A DNA stretch of 7,833 bases from Christensenella sp. UBA5399 (GCA_002407725.1 DHOD01000105.1:25769-33601); one strand, 5' to 3'; positions 1-6,385 are shown, counted from the first letter of the stretch. The notes: generated by a model not told the origin, from the sequence alone. Numbers and translations: made by a program.

Positions 1-647
1 GCCACCCCGGCCACAACGCCAAACACCACGCCCGCCACACTGCCTGCCACCGTCTTTTTGGGGCTGATATCGGGGCAAAGCTTGCGCTTCCCAAACGCCC
101 GGCCAAAGAAGTAGGCAAACGTATCGGAGAAAACCGCAGGGATAAACACCATCAGCAGCACCACAAGCATATTCAGGTAACCATCCGTCAGGCCGCCCGC
201 AATACTTTCCGATACCGGCGCGGGCTGCGCTGTCTGGATGATCAGCAAGTAGAACAGCGTAAAGAAAAACTGGGGATATATGTACGAGAAAATGGTGTTC
301 ACCGCACTTGTGGCATCGTGCTTTTTTGATAAAACGCTTGCAATAAAGGCCACCAGCACAAAAATGACCAACAACACAAACACGGTTGTGGTGGTCAGGT
401 AGACCGGCGTAAAGATTTGCTGGCCGTTAGGCACCCCCAACAGAAACAGGGCCGCAAGAAGAATCGCATACAAAAAGCTGGCCGTTTTGATCACCGGCAT
501 GCCGTTGCTGTCCATCGCACGCACCACTTCATATTGGCAAAGCAACGCAATGGCCGCGGCAAAAATCGCCAACACCCAACCCTGTATCAATATTGCCAGC
601 AACAGTACAACTACTATAGGAATGGCAACAATAATGCGTTTACGCAT
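1..647 (-). CDS. cdsA: Phosphatidate cytidylyltransferase (CDP-diacylglycerol synthase), N-terminal part
   Basis: Integral membrane enzyme that makes CDP-diacylglycerol from phosphatidate and CTP, the precursor of the membrane phospholipids. The gene is cut by the left edge, so 215 codons from the ATG are visible and the C-terminal catalytic signature is missing. The visible part is strongly hydrophobic, with membrane segments near residues 5-36, 56-72, 88-106, 120-137 and 159-173. The CDP-alcohol synthase core follows at residues 174-199 (SDTFAYFFGRAFGKRKL, then ISPKKT). The next residues read VAG, where many family members have xEG. The start is set by GGAGGT at 657-662, inside the end of uppS and 9 nt before the ATG. 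Only 3 nt separate the uppS stop from this ATG, so the two genes are co-transcribed and probably translationally coupled. Identification is secure from the motif plus the gene order. Confidence 0.93.
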   Translation of the reverse strand, partial: MRKRIIVAIPIVVVLLLAILIQGWVLAIFAAAIALLCQYEVVRAMDSNGMPVIKTASFLYAILLAALFLLGVPNGQQIFTPVYLTTTTVFVLLVIFVLVAFIASVLSKKHDATSAVNTIFSYIYPQFFFTLFYLLIIQTAQPAPVSESIAGGLTDGYLNMLVVLLMVFIPAVFSDTFAYFFGRAFGKRKLCPDISPKKTVAGSVAGVVFGVVAGV

Positions 648-650
648 GAA

Positions 651-1421
651 TTACAGACCTCCGTAGCGCCGCGCCCTGTTTTGAAACTCGACCAGCGCCT
701 TCTCGTATTCTATCTCATCAAAATCGGGCCAGAAAACCGGGGTAAAGTACATTTCGGCATAGGCCAGCTGGTACAGCAAAAAGTTGGAAAGCCTCTCCTC
801 GCCGCTTGTGCGTATCATAAAATCCGGGTCGGGCTGGCCCGCTGTGTACAGGTTGCCCGATATCACCGCTTCGTCTATATCCCCGGCTGCAAGTTTTCCT
901 TCCGCGACATCCGCCGCCATTTTCCTGACAGCCTCCACTATCTCCAGACGCGACCCATAATTGAGCGCAATGTTGAGCGTCATGCCCGTATTGTTTTTTG
1001 TCTTTTCAATCGCATTGTCCAGCACAGTGATCACAGGCCCCGGCAATATGGACGTATCGCCTATTGTCCGGAACACGACGTTTTTCTCATGCATTTCATC
1101 CAGTTCCTTTGTCAGGAACTCGATCAGCAAATTCATGAGTGCGCCCACCTCGGCCTTGGGCCGTTTCCAGTTTTCTGTCGAAAACGCGTACATCGTCAGG
1201 TAACGTATACCGATATCCGAGCTCATCCGTATAATTGTCTTCACCTTCGACATACCCGCCCTGTGCCCGGCTACCCGCGGCAACAGCCGCTTTTTGGCCC
1301 AGCGGCCGTTTCCATCCATTATGACGGCTACATGAACGGGAAAGTTCCCCATATCCAGTTTTTGTAAATCCGTTTTTTTTCTTTTGCCAAACAAATTCAA
1401 AAGCCCTCTTTCAGCAATCAT
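651..1421 (-). CDS. uppS: Isoprenyl transferase (undecaprenyl diphosphate synthase)
   Basis: Cytosolic cis-prenyltransferase that adds isopentenyl diphosphate units to farnesyl diphosphate, giving the C55 carrier lipid for peptidoglycan and other wall polymers. The 256-aa product is full length for the family. Visible motifs: HVAVIMDGNGRWA at 30-42 with the Mg-binding, catalytic Asp36; RVAGH at 49-53; YAFSTENWKRP at 78-88; LNYGSR at 153-158; and DPDFMIRTSGEERLSN at 198-213, which holds the diphosphate-binding arginines. The ATG overlaps the stop of the upstream 74-aa ORF as ATGA, but it lacks a clear Shine-Dalgarno and its first base closes a hairpin (1421-1444). Alternative TTG starts at 1400 and 1394 sit 4 and 9 nt after an AGAGGG, so translation could begin there, losing 7 or 9 poorly conserved residues. 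Family assignment is certain; the start is not. Confidence 0.96.
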   Translation of the reverse strand: MIAERGLLNLFGKRKKTDLQKLDMGNFPVHVAVIMDGNGRWAKKRLLPRVAGHRAGMSKVKTIIRMSSDIGIRYLTMYAFSTENWKRPKAEVGALMNLLIEFLTKELDEMHEKNVVFRTIGDTSILPGPVITVLDNAIEKTKNNTGMTLNIALNYGSRLEIVEAVRKMAADVAEGKLAAGDIDEAVISGNLYTAGQPDPDFMIRTSGEERLSNFLLYQLAYAEMYFTPVFWPDFDEIEYEKALVEFQNRARRYGGL

Positions 1422-1642
1422 CCCAAGGTCACTGAACCTTGGGACGCATCATTTACCTTTGTTTTAAACTCGCAGACCACCAGTTCGTACGCGCCATCAT
1501 CCGCCACCCCAGCCCGAACCACCCGGCGCGAATCCGCGCCTTCATAGGGCCTCCGCGACTGGTAGCTGGTCACGCGCCACTTGGCGCCCGCCGCCTCCAA
1601 CATTTCGCATGCCTGCTCCAGCGGCAGGCCTTCCAGCATCAT
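1418..1642 (-). CDS. Small conserved-looking protein between frr and uppS, PASTA-like
   Basis: A 74-aa protein of unknown function. It overlaps frr by four bases (ATGA at 1639-1642) and uppS by four bases (ATGA at 1418-1421), so it is held in the operon by coupling on both sides, which argues that it is real. A second ATG at 1639 is an equally possible start. Residues 4-24 (EGLPLEQACEMLEAAGAKW) have the helix pattern that opens a PASTA domain (G-x-x-x-E-x-A-x-x-x-L-x-x-x-G). DSRRVVRAG at 37-45 and the strand AYELVVCEFKT at 51-61 could be the rest of a single small PASTA-like fold. There is no signal peptide or membrane segment, unlike PASTA domains of PrkC kinases and penicillin-binding proteins, so if the resemblance holds this would be a free cytosolic version. 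The PASTA reading is by eye and unconfirmed. Confidence 0.75.
   Translation of the reverse strand: MMLEGLPLEQACEMLEAAGAKWRVTSYQSRRPYEGADSRRVVRAGVADDGAYELVVCEFKTKVNDASQGSVTLG
1421..1444 (-). repeat. Perfect 9-bp inverted repeat at the uppS start
   Basis: The arms TCCCAAGGT (1421-1429) and ACCTTGGGA (1436-1444) are exact reverse complements around a 6-nt loop. In the minus-strand mRNA the hairpin covers the last codons of the 74-aa ORF, and its final base is the A of the uppS ATG. No U-tract follows, so it does not look like a terminator. It may hold the uppS start closed until ribosomes translating the upstream ORF melt it; that role is inference. Confidence 0.6.
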
Positions 1643-2202
1643 ATTTCCGTGATTTCCTTCTCTTTTGCCGCAAGCATATCGTCTATTTTCTTGATTTTAT
1701 TATCCGTTAGGTCTTGTATCTCTTTTTCGATGATATTAAAATCATCCTCTGTGATCGAGCTGTTCTTCTTTTCTTTCTTGATCGCCTCATTTGCTTCCCG
1801 GCGCTCCGACCGGACAGCAATTTTTGCTTCCTCCGCCCGCTTTTTGGCAAGCTTTACAAGCTCCTGACGCTTCTCGCCGGTTACCTCCGGAAAAGCCAGC
1901 CGGATCACTTTGCCGTCGTTGGCAGGATGTATGCCCAAATCCGATGTTTGGATGGCCTTCTCCACCTCGTGCAGCATGCCGGGGTCCCACAGCGATATCA
2001 CCATCAATCGCGGCTCGGGTATGGATACATTGCCCACCTGCGAAACAGGCGTCATTGTGCCGTAATAATCAACCATCACCGTATCCAAAAGCTGTGCGTT
2101 GGCCCTGCCCGCACGTATACTACCCAGTTCTTTTTTCAGATTTTCGATGGTTTTATCCATCTTTCCCCCTGCTTTTGTCAATGCTTCATGTTCGATTTTC
2201 AT
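1639..2202 (-). CDS. frr: Ribosome recycling factor
   Basis: RRF works with EF-G in the cytosol to split post-termination ribosomes so that subunits can be reused. The 187-aa product fits the usual size of about 185 aa. Visible features: MDKTIENLKKELGSIRAGRAN at 15-35 (first helix of the long bundle), LLDTVMVDYYGTMTPVSQVGN at 38-58, the small second domain with DPGMLHEVEKAI and SDLGIHPANDG at 73-97, and the bundle return with VRSERREAN at 130-138, which carries the conserved arginines. The ATG at 2202 is preferred because AGGTGA lies 5 nt upstream (2208-2213). An in-frame GTG at 2211 would be inside that ribosome binding site. frr begins a new transcription unit behind a probable terminator and promoter, and its stop overlaps the next ORF. 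Confidence 0.96.
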   Translation of the reverse strand: MKIEHEALTKAGGKMDKTIENLKKELGSIRAGRANAQLLDTVMVDYYGTMTPVSQVGNVSIPEPRLMVISLWDPGMLHEVEKAIQTSDLGIHPANDGKVIRLAFPEVTGEKRQELVKLAKKRAEEAKIAVRSERREANEAIKKEKKNSSITEDDFNIIEKEIQDLTDNKIKKIDDMLAAKEKEITEI

Positions 2203-2244
2203 TCGGCTCACCTTCCCTTTTCTGAACTGTAAGTTAATATCTAT

Positions 2245-2273
2245 ATTCTATCTCAAAGAACTACAAAAAACAA
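2245..2273 (-). promoter_or_regulatory. Probable promoter of the frr-uppS-cdsA unit
   Basis: On the minus strand TTGTTT (2268-2273) and TAGAAT (2245-2250) are separated by 17 nt, in an AT-rich stretch about 40 nt ahead of the frr start. The -10 box matches five of six consensus bases and the -35 box only the TTG. The -35 overlaps the U-tract of the preceding terminator. Moderate support only. Confidence 0.45.
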
Positions 2274-2303
2274 CCGAGGTAATTTTGCGTCGTTTTACCG
2301 GTC
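2265..2303 (-). terminator. Probable intrinsic terminator after the acyltransferase gene
   Basis: Directly after the acyltransferase stop, GACC-GGTAA pairs with TTACC-(TC bulge)-GGTT around a 12-nt loop, and the stem is followed by six T residues at 2265-2270 on the minus strand. The stem has 9 pairs including one G-U, plus a 2-nt bulge. It is weaker than the tsf terminator but well placed to separate the acyltransferase from frr. Confidence 0.5.
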
Positions 2304-2307
2304 GGCT

Positions 2308-3453
2308 CTAAGCCAAAAAATCCTCTGCCGGGCGTTCTTGCTTTGTGCGGCGCCTCGGTTTAAAAGCGGTTTGAATGCCCAGCGCAATCAAAACCAAACC
2401 GGTGACAAACAGGAACGTGATAATGAAATACCCAACATACGCAAGTATGCCGTCAAAGCCCTGCTCGGCAAACCATGTTGGCAGGCTCTCGAATATCGGC
2501 AATTTCAAAATCAACGGATGAAGCCCCAGGTAAAGAATGGAATTGATTCCGACAAATTGTAGCACCTTGTTGTTGGTGCAGCGCGACAACATATAGAAAC
2601 CCAGGATAGAGATGATTGCGCCGGGGAAATACCAATAGGAAGTGATTGCCCATATGTCGCCCCTGCCTTGCTGCATGCAGAAAAATCCGGCCAGGATAAA
2701 CAGCAGGGAGACAAAGCCGCCGATCACACCTCTGTTTTTGCCAAGTGTGCCGAGTTCTTCCGATTGCGGAACGGATACAAATGCACGAAACAAGCGCCCG
2801 CATATCATAAAGAACAGCGCGGCAGGCAGCAGACGGATCAACCAAATCGGCGATTCACTGAGCGCGGCTTGCAATGGCAGCGTAACAAAAGACAATGCCA
2901 ATGCGATCACCAGCAGTATTATTTTATTTTTGATTTTCATGATAAAAAAGAAAATCAGGCTGGCGAAAAACAATGCATGCAAGAACCATAAAGGCGCGGG
3001 CACAAGTGCAAGATCAAACAGGTACTGCCCCGCAAATAAAAACGCGTTCACCACATTCAGCCAGTCCACATCAAACCCAAACATGGGAACGCCCATTGAA
3101 TACGCGTAGACGGTCTGCGTCCAGATAAAAGATACCACAAAAAAAATGGCATAGGGTACGAACAATGTGAGAATTTTCTTCACCACATATGGCCCAAATT
3201 TCATAGTTGCATCCGAAGAGGTGGGAAAAAGATAACCGCTGATGAAAAAAAACATCGGCAGGGCAAACATGATCAGATACGCGATAAGGCTGTATCCCAG
3301 GTAATCGATCACCTGCATGTGGGTGAGCATAACAAAAATCATGCCGATGCCCTTCAGCACGTCTATGTGCGGGTCTCTCCCCAATATATTCTTCTTGACC
3401 GGGACATTTGCGCGCGTTTTTTCTCTTTTTGCAACATCTGTTAACTGATTCAT
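2308..3453 (-). CDS. Acyltransferase family 3 membrane protein, possible glycan O-acetylase
   Basis: A 381-aa polytopic membrane protein of the acyltransferase 3 family (OafA / NolL / IcaC type), whose members usually O-acetylate cell-surface polysaccharides or exported glycans. The N-terminal signature HIDVLKGIGMIFVMLTH (residues 29-45) ends in the conserved His45. PMFFFISGYLF at 66-76, LWFLHALF at 155-162 and NSILYLGLHPLIL at 304-316 are further family landmarks. About ten hydrophobic segments span residues 34-360, and the C-terminus ends in a basic stretch (KPRRRTKQER, 365-374). The ATG at 3453 follows AGGTGA by 5 nt; an in-frame GTG at 3462 overlaps that site and is rejected. The gene lies between pyrH and frr, which are usually adjacent, and a terminator follows it. 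The 98 nt after pyrH show no terminator, so read-through from pyrH is likely. The substrate cannot be deduced. Confidence 0.88.
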   Translation of the reverse strand: MNQLTDVAKREKTRANVPVKKNILGRDPHIDVLKGIGMIFVMLTHMQVIDYLGYSLIAYLIMFALPMFFFISGYLFPTSSDATMKFGPYVVKKILTLFVPYAIFFVVSFIWTQTVYAYSMGVPMFGFDVDWLNVVNAFLFAGQYLFDLALVPAPLWFLHALFFASLIFFFIMKIKNKIILLVIALALSFVTLPLQAALSESPIWLIRLLPAALFFMICGRLFRAFVSVPQSEELGTLGKNRGVIGGFVSLLFILAGFFCMQQGRGDIWAITSYWYFPGAIISILGFYMLSRCTNNKVLQFVGINSILYLGLHPLILKLPIFESLPTWFAEQGFDGILAYVGYFIITFLFVTGLVLIALGIQTAFKPRRRTKQERPAEDFLA

Positions 3454-3479
3454 AACAATCACCTACGTTCTATAGAAAG

Positions 3480-3492
3480 TGGTCTTGCCTTA
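3480..3492 (-). repeat. 13-nt repeat, copy 2 (acyltransferase leader)
   Basis: TAAGGCAAGACCA on the minus strand, ending 27 nt before the acyltransferase ATG, almost the same spacing as copy 1 has to ireB. No convincing promoter precedes this copy. Confidence 0.5.
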
Positions 3493-3551
3493 GCAGTTTT
3501 GGCCAATATTTTGCGTTACAGCACAATGTTTCAACACCGAGCCCCGGATCT

Positions 3552-4259
3552 TCAATTGATAATTGTACCGATTGTCTCCCCGTTGACAACCCGTGTGATG
3601 CTTTTCTCCTCATTGACGCCAAACACGATGATCGGTATGGAATTATCCATACACAGCGTGATTGCCGTGTTGTCCATCACATTGAGCCCTTTGTTGATTA
3701 CGTCGAGGTATGTCAGTTTTTCAAACATAACCGCGTCGGGATTGAGGTTGGGGTCGCTGTCGTACACGCCATCCACATTTTTGGCAAGCATGATCAGCTC
3801 TACCTCCATCTCGGCAGCCCTGAGCGCCGCTGCCGTATCTGTGGAAAAATACGGGTTCCCCGTACCGCATGCAAATATAACCACACGACCTTTTTCCAAA
3901 TGCTTAATTGCCTTGCGCCGGATGTATGGCTCCGCAATCTGCCGCATCTCAATCGCAGTTTGTACACGTGTTTGCAGGCCTTTTTCTTCCAGGGCGTCCT
4001 GCAGCCCCAGTGCATTGATCACAGTGGCCAGCATGCCCATATAATCCGCTGTTGCCCTGTCCATATGCTGTCCCACACGCGCGCCCCGCCAGATATTGCC
4101 CCCGCCTACAATAATGCCGACCTCTACGCCTTGCTGCGCAACGGCAATAATCTGGTCGGCAATATTATCCACAACGTCAAAGTCCAGCGGCCTGTTCTCC
4201 TTTGTGCAGAGAGCCTCTCCGCTTATTTTCATAATCACTCTTTTATAAGCAGGTTTCAT
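3552..4259 (-). CDS. pyrH: UMP kinase
   Basis: Cytosolic kinase of the amino-acid-kinase fold that phosphorylates UMP to UDP with ATP, the committed step toward UTP and CTP. The 235-aa product is full length (bacterial enzymes are about 240 aa). Visible motifs: [12 protein letters not shown] at 6-17 with the phosphate-binding lysine; [11 protein letters not shown] at 49-59; [20 protein letters not shown] at 71-90; [13 protein letters not shown] at 132-144 (UMP contact); and [12 protein letters not shown] at 159-170. The ATG at 4259 is chosen because AGAGGA (4268-4273) lies 8 nt upstream; the in-frame ATG at 4277 has no ribosome binding site. The tsf terminator ends only 28 nt before this start, leaving little room for a separate promoter, so expression probably depends on read-through or on a promoter inside tsf. 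Confidence 0.97.
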   Translation of the reverse strand: MKPAYKRVIMKISGEALCTKENRPLDFDVVDNIADQIIAVAQQGVEVGIIVGGGNIWRGARVGQHMDRATADYMGMLATVINALGLQDALEEKGLQTRVQTAIEMRQIAEPYIRRKAIKHLEKGRVVIFACGTGNPYFSTDTAAALRAAEMEVELIMLAKNVDGVYDSDPNLNPDAVMFEKLTYLDVINKGLNVMDNTAITLCMDNSIPIIVFGVNEEKSITRVVNGETIGTIIN

Positions 4260-4287
4260 ATCATACTTCCTCTCCATATGTTTGTAT

Positions 4288-4321
4288 AAAAAAAGAGAAC
4301 ATAAACGCTATGTTCTCTTTT
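4288..4321 (-). terminator. Intrinsic terminator or attenuator between tsf and pyrH
   Basis: AAAAGAGAACATA (4291-4303) and TATGTTCTCTTTT (4309-4321) form a perfect 13-bp stem around a 5-nt loop. On the minus strand a run of seven T residues (4288-4294) completes a factor-independent terminator, the last four of them also pairing in the stem. It begins 5 nt after the tsf stop. The stem is AT-rich with four G-C pairs, so termination may be partial. Confidence 0.82.
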
Positions 4322-4326
4322 GCAAG

Positions 4327-4974
4327 TTACTTCCCGGTTTGTTCCGCAACCTCTTTGGCAAAATCGTCTTGCCTTTTTTCAATGCCCTCTCCCATCTCGT
4401 ACCGTACAAAGCGGCGGATGGAGATTTTCTCGCCAATTGTGGCAATTTTATCGGTTACCAGATCCTGCACCGTTTTATCGGGATCTTTGACAAATGGCTG
4501 GTCAAGCAGGCAAATCTCTTTCTTAAACTTCTTGATCCTGCCCTCCACCATTTTTTCCACAACATTCGCAGGTTTGCCTTCGTTCATCGCCTGTGCCGTC
4601 AGAATCTCTTTTTCCTTCTCCAGCACCGCGGGGTCAATCTCTTCTTCCGAAAGATACATGGGATTGGTCGCGGCTATGTGCATAGCCACATCGCGTACAA
4701 ACGATTTGAACTCATCGGTTTTGGCCACAAAGTCTGTTTCACAGTTGACCTCTACCAGCACGCCAATTTTGCCGCCCATATGGATATACGAATCAACAAC
4801 GCCCTCCGCGGCAATCCTGCCCGATTTTTTCACTGCGGCCGCAAGGCCTTTTTCGCGCAGTATTTCACTTGCTTTTTCTATATCGCCATTCGCCTCTGAA
4901 AGCGCGTTTTTGCAGTCCATCATGCCCGCGCCCGATCTTTCGCGCAAAGCTTTTACATCACTAGCTGATACCAT
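4327..4974 (-). CDS. tsf: Translation elongation factor Ts
   Basis: Nucleotide exchange factor that reloads EF-Tu with GTP in the cytosol. The 215-aa product is the short form common in Gram-positive bacteria; the E. coli protein has 283 aa. The UBA-like N-terminal domain carries [19 protein letters not shown] at 7-25. The core has [18 protein letters not shown] at 68-85, containing the TDFV motif (80-83) that inserts next to the EF-Tu nucleotide site. The C-terminal part ends in [29 protein letters not shown]. The ATG follows AGGAGG (4984-4989) with a good 9-nt spacing. tsf sits 54 nt after rpsB with no terminator between them and is followed at once by the hairpin at 4288-4321, so rpsB-tsf is the core two-gene transcript. 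Confidence 0.97.
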   Translation of the reverse strand: MVSASDVKALRERSGAGMMDCKNALSEANGDIEKASEILREKGLAAAVKKSGRIAAEGVVDSYIHMGGKIGVLVEVNCETDFVAKTDEFKSFVRDVAMHIAATNPMYLSEEEIDPAVLEKEKEILTAQAMNEGKPANVVEKMVEGRIKKFKKEICLLDQPFVKDPDKTVQDLVTDKIATIGEKISIRRFVRYEMGEGIEKRQDDFAKEVAEQTGK

Positions 4975-5028
4975 AATTTATACCCTCCTATATCTACTGA
5001 TTCAACTATCCTAATTGCAGGTTATGCC

Positions 5029-5937
5029 TTATTCCGCAGCTTCTTCCGTTGCTGCCGGTTCCGCAGAAACTTCTGCCGCAAGCACTGTCTCCGCCGCGGG
5101 AGAATCCACCTCTGCTATGACCACGGTTTCCTGTTCATCCGCCGGAAGGATCTCTTTTGCAATCTCTTCCTTGATTTCGTCAGCCGCCTGCGCTTCCTGC
5201 TCCTCTACTGAAGGGGCCGCCACTTCGGCTTCCACGGTTTCGTCTTCCATCTGCTCGCCCTGCCTGCCTTCCAGCACAGCGTCCGCCATCTTGGATGCAA
5301 TCAGCTTGACCGCGCGAATCGCGTCGTCGTTGCCGGGGATGGGATAATCCACCTCGTCCGGGTCGCAGTTCGTATCGACAATTGCCACAACCGGAATGTT
5401 CAGGTTCCTTGCTTCCGCAACCGCGATGCGTTCTTTCCTTGGATCTACCACAAACAGCGCGCCGGGCAGATCCTTCATATCACGGATACCGCCCAGATTT
5501 TTGAGCAGCTTTTCCTTTTCGTGCATCAGCTTGATGACTTCCTTCTTGGGCAGAAGCTCCATCTCGCCGTTTGTTTCCATGTCTTCGATCTTGTTGAGCC
5601 TGTGCACCCTGCTCCGGATTGTCTTAAAGTTGGTGAGCATGCCGCCCAACCACCTGTTTGACACATAAAACATGCCGCAACGTTTCGCTTCGGCTTCAAT
5701 AGAATCCTGCGCCTGCTTTTTCGTCCCAACAAAAAGAATCGATTTATTCTCCATCGCGACGTCGCGCACAAAGTAATAAGCCTTTTCTACTTCTTTTACT
5801 GTTTTCTGAAGATCGATGATGTAGATGCCGTTTCTCTCCGTAAAGATAAAACGCTTCATCTTGGGGTTCCACCGGCGTGTTTGGTGACCGAAGTGGACAC
5901 CTGCTTCCAAAAGTTGTTTCATTGAAATAACTGACAT
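5029..5937 (-). CDS. rpsB: Small-subunit ribosomal protein S2 (uS2) with acidic C-terminal tail
   Basis: S2 binds late to the 30S subunit between head and body and is needed to recruit S1 where S1 is present. The 302-aa product opens with [20 protein letters not shown] and contains [23 protein letters not shown] (21-43), [12 protein letters not shown] (69-80), [13 protein letters not shown] (94-106), [20 protein letters not shown] (157-176) and [28 protein letters not shown] (183-210). The canonical protein ends near residue 227. Residues 228-302 form an extra 75-aa tail rich in Glu and Ala, of low complexity and probably disordered. The ATG at 5937 has a strong AGGAGGT 9 nt upstream and matches the family N-terminus. 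The reading frame stays open further upstream, but that part lies in the transcribed leader and has no homology to S2. Confidence 0.97.
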   Translation of the reverse strand: MSVISMKQLLEAGVHFGHQTRRWNPKMKRFIFTERNGIYIIDLQKTVKEVEKAYYFVRDVAMENKSILFVGTKKQAQDSIEAEAKRCGMFYVSNRWLGGMLTNFKTIRSRVHRLNKIEDMETNGEMELLPKKEVIKLMHEKEKLLKNLGGIRDMKDLPGALFVVDPRKERIAVAEARNLNIPVVAIVDTNCDPDEVDYPIPGNDDAIRAVKLIASKMADAVLEGRQGEQMEDETVEAEVAAPSVEEQEAQAADEIKEEIAKEILPADEQETVVIAEVDSPAAETVLAAEVSAEPAATEEAAE

Positions 5938-5946
5938 GTTAAAAAA

Positions 5947-5953
5947 ACCTCCT
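5947..5953 (-). promoter_or_regulatory. Ribosome binding site deciding the rpsB start
   Basis: A near-perfect AGGAGGT lies 9 nt before the ATG at 5937, with an AT-only spacer apart from one C. It rules out the longer in-frame reading that begins at 6033. Confidence 0.9.
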
Positions 5954-5979
5954 CGTTTTATGCCTCCCCGTGCTTCGCT

Positions 5980-6035
5980 TTTTGGCGTAACCACCAACCT
6001 GTGTTTTATTTCAGGCTGTGGCACGAGCGCCAAAA
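5980..6035 (-). promoter_or_regulatory. Structured 5' leader of rpsB, candidate S2 autoregulatory RNA
   Basis: In the rpsB leader RNA, TTTTGGCG (6028-6035) pairs exactly with CGCCAAAA (5980-5987). Inside it, after a 6/3-nt internal loop, CCACAGCCTG (6012-6021) pairs with CAGGTTGGTGG (5991-6001), with one bulged G and one G-U, around the 10-nt A-rich loop AAATAAAACA. No U-tract follows, so it is not a terminator. Ribosomal protein operons are often controlled by the encoded protein binding such a leader. That function here is inference; the pairing is visible. Confidence 0.55.
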
Positions 6036-6062
6036 TCGGCCCCGGGTGCGTTATCGGATGCT

Positions 6063-6092
6063 ATTATATCACAATGCAGCGCCGCAAAGCAA
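6063..6092 (-). promoter_or_regulatory. Promoter of rpsB-tsf
   Basis: On the minus strand a perfect TATAAT (6063-6068) is preceded by TGA, making an extended -10 element (TGnTATAAT). TTGCTT (6087-6092) lies 18 nt upstream as a weak -35. Transcription should start near 6056-6059, giving a leader of about 120 nt. The -35 begins 5 nt past the stop codon of the DUF1292 gene, and no terminator lies between, so read-through from ireB-ruvX is also possible. Confidence 0.8.
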
Positions 6093-6097
6093 GGTTT

Positions 6098-6385
6098 TTA
6101 TTCCTCTTCCTCTTCTTCGTCGTCATCGTAATACAGCTGTTTGAATATCTCCCAAAGCCTGTCCAATTCCTCTTCGCTATCGATCGGCAGGTACAGGTCG
6201 CTGTTTTCATCGTCTTCCTCGACCTTCATGATCAGCACTTCGCCCATCTTAAAGTCATCCATATCCTTGACCGGCGTAAACGCGATATAGAAGTCTTCCC
6301 CGTCCTCGAAGCTGAGCAGATGCTCAAATTCCAGCTTGTTTCCCTCGTCGTCCATCATTTCAATGATGTTGGCTTCTTCTTCCAT
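6098..6385 (-). CDS. DUF1292 family protein (YrzB-like)
   Basis: A 95-aa acidic protein of unknown function, in the family that follows ireB and ruvX in many Firmicutes. The family pattern is visible in IIEMMDDEGNKLEFEHLLSFEDGEDFYIAFTPV near the N-terminus, EVLIMKVEEDDENSDLYLPIDSEEELDRLWEIFKQL further on, and an acidic end (DDDEEEEEE). It looks like a small beta-rich cytosolic domain with no signal peptide or membrane segment. The ATG at 6385 is preferred because AAGGAGG (6396-6402) lies 10 nt upstream. The ATG at 6394 is only 1 nt from that site, too close to be used well, although it would add just three residues. The gene starts 20 nt after the ruvX stop and is surely co-transcribed with it. 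Confidence 0.88.
   Translation of the reverse strand: MEEEANIIEMMDDEGNKLEFEHLLSFEDGEDFYIAFTPVKDMDDFKMGEVLIMKVEEDDENSDLYLPIDSEEELDRLWEIFKQLYYDDDEEEEEE

Noticed and set aside
417..1367. Long plus-strand open frame of 316 codons opposite uppS and cdsA
   Set aside because: Antisense shadow: the peptide is rich in His, Arg and Gln without domain features, while the opposite strand encodes clear UppS and CdsA motifs.
2304..2320. Small hairpin GGCT-TAG-AGCC at the acyltransferase stop as a terminator
   Set aside because: Only four base pairs and no T-run after it. The stem at 2265-2303 is the better candidate.
2308..3453. Acyltransferase as part of a mobile element
   Set aside because: No terminal repeats, target-site duplication, transposase or integrase trace, and no obvious change in composition.
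3506..3534. Possible promoter for the acyltransferase, TTGAAA-N17-AAATAT
   Set aside because: The spacing is right, but the -10 box matches only three consensus bases. It is too weak to list, and read-through from pyrH is simpler.
4282..5014. Plus-strand open frames of over 200 codons opposite tsf
   Set aside because: Mirror images of the tsf coding strand with no recognisable domain, and starting in the terminator hairpin.
5015..5347. Ser/Ala-rich plus-strand open frame opposite the S2 tail
   Set aside because: Its composition follows from the Glu/Ala-rich tail codons on the other strand. No ribosome binding site or family likeness.
5938..6033. N-terminal extension of S2 in frame (start at 6033)
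   Set aside because: It has no similarity to S2, lies across the leader hairpin, and the strong AGGAGGT at 5947-5953 together with the family N-terminus fixes the start at 5937.
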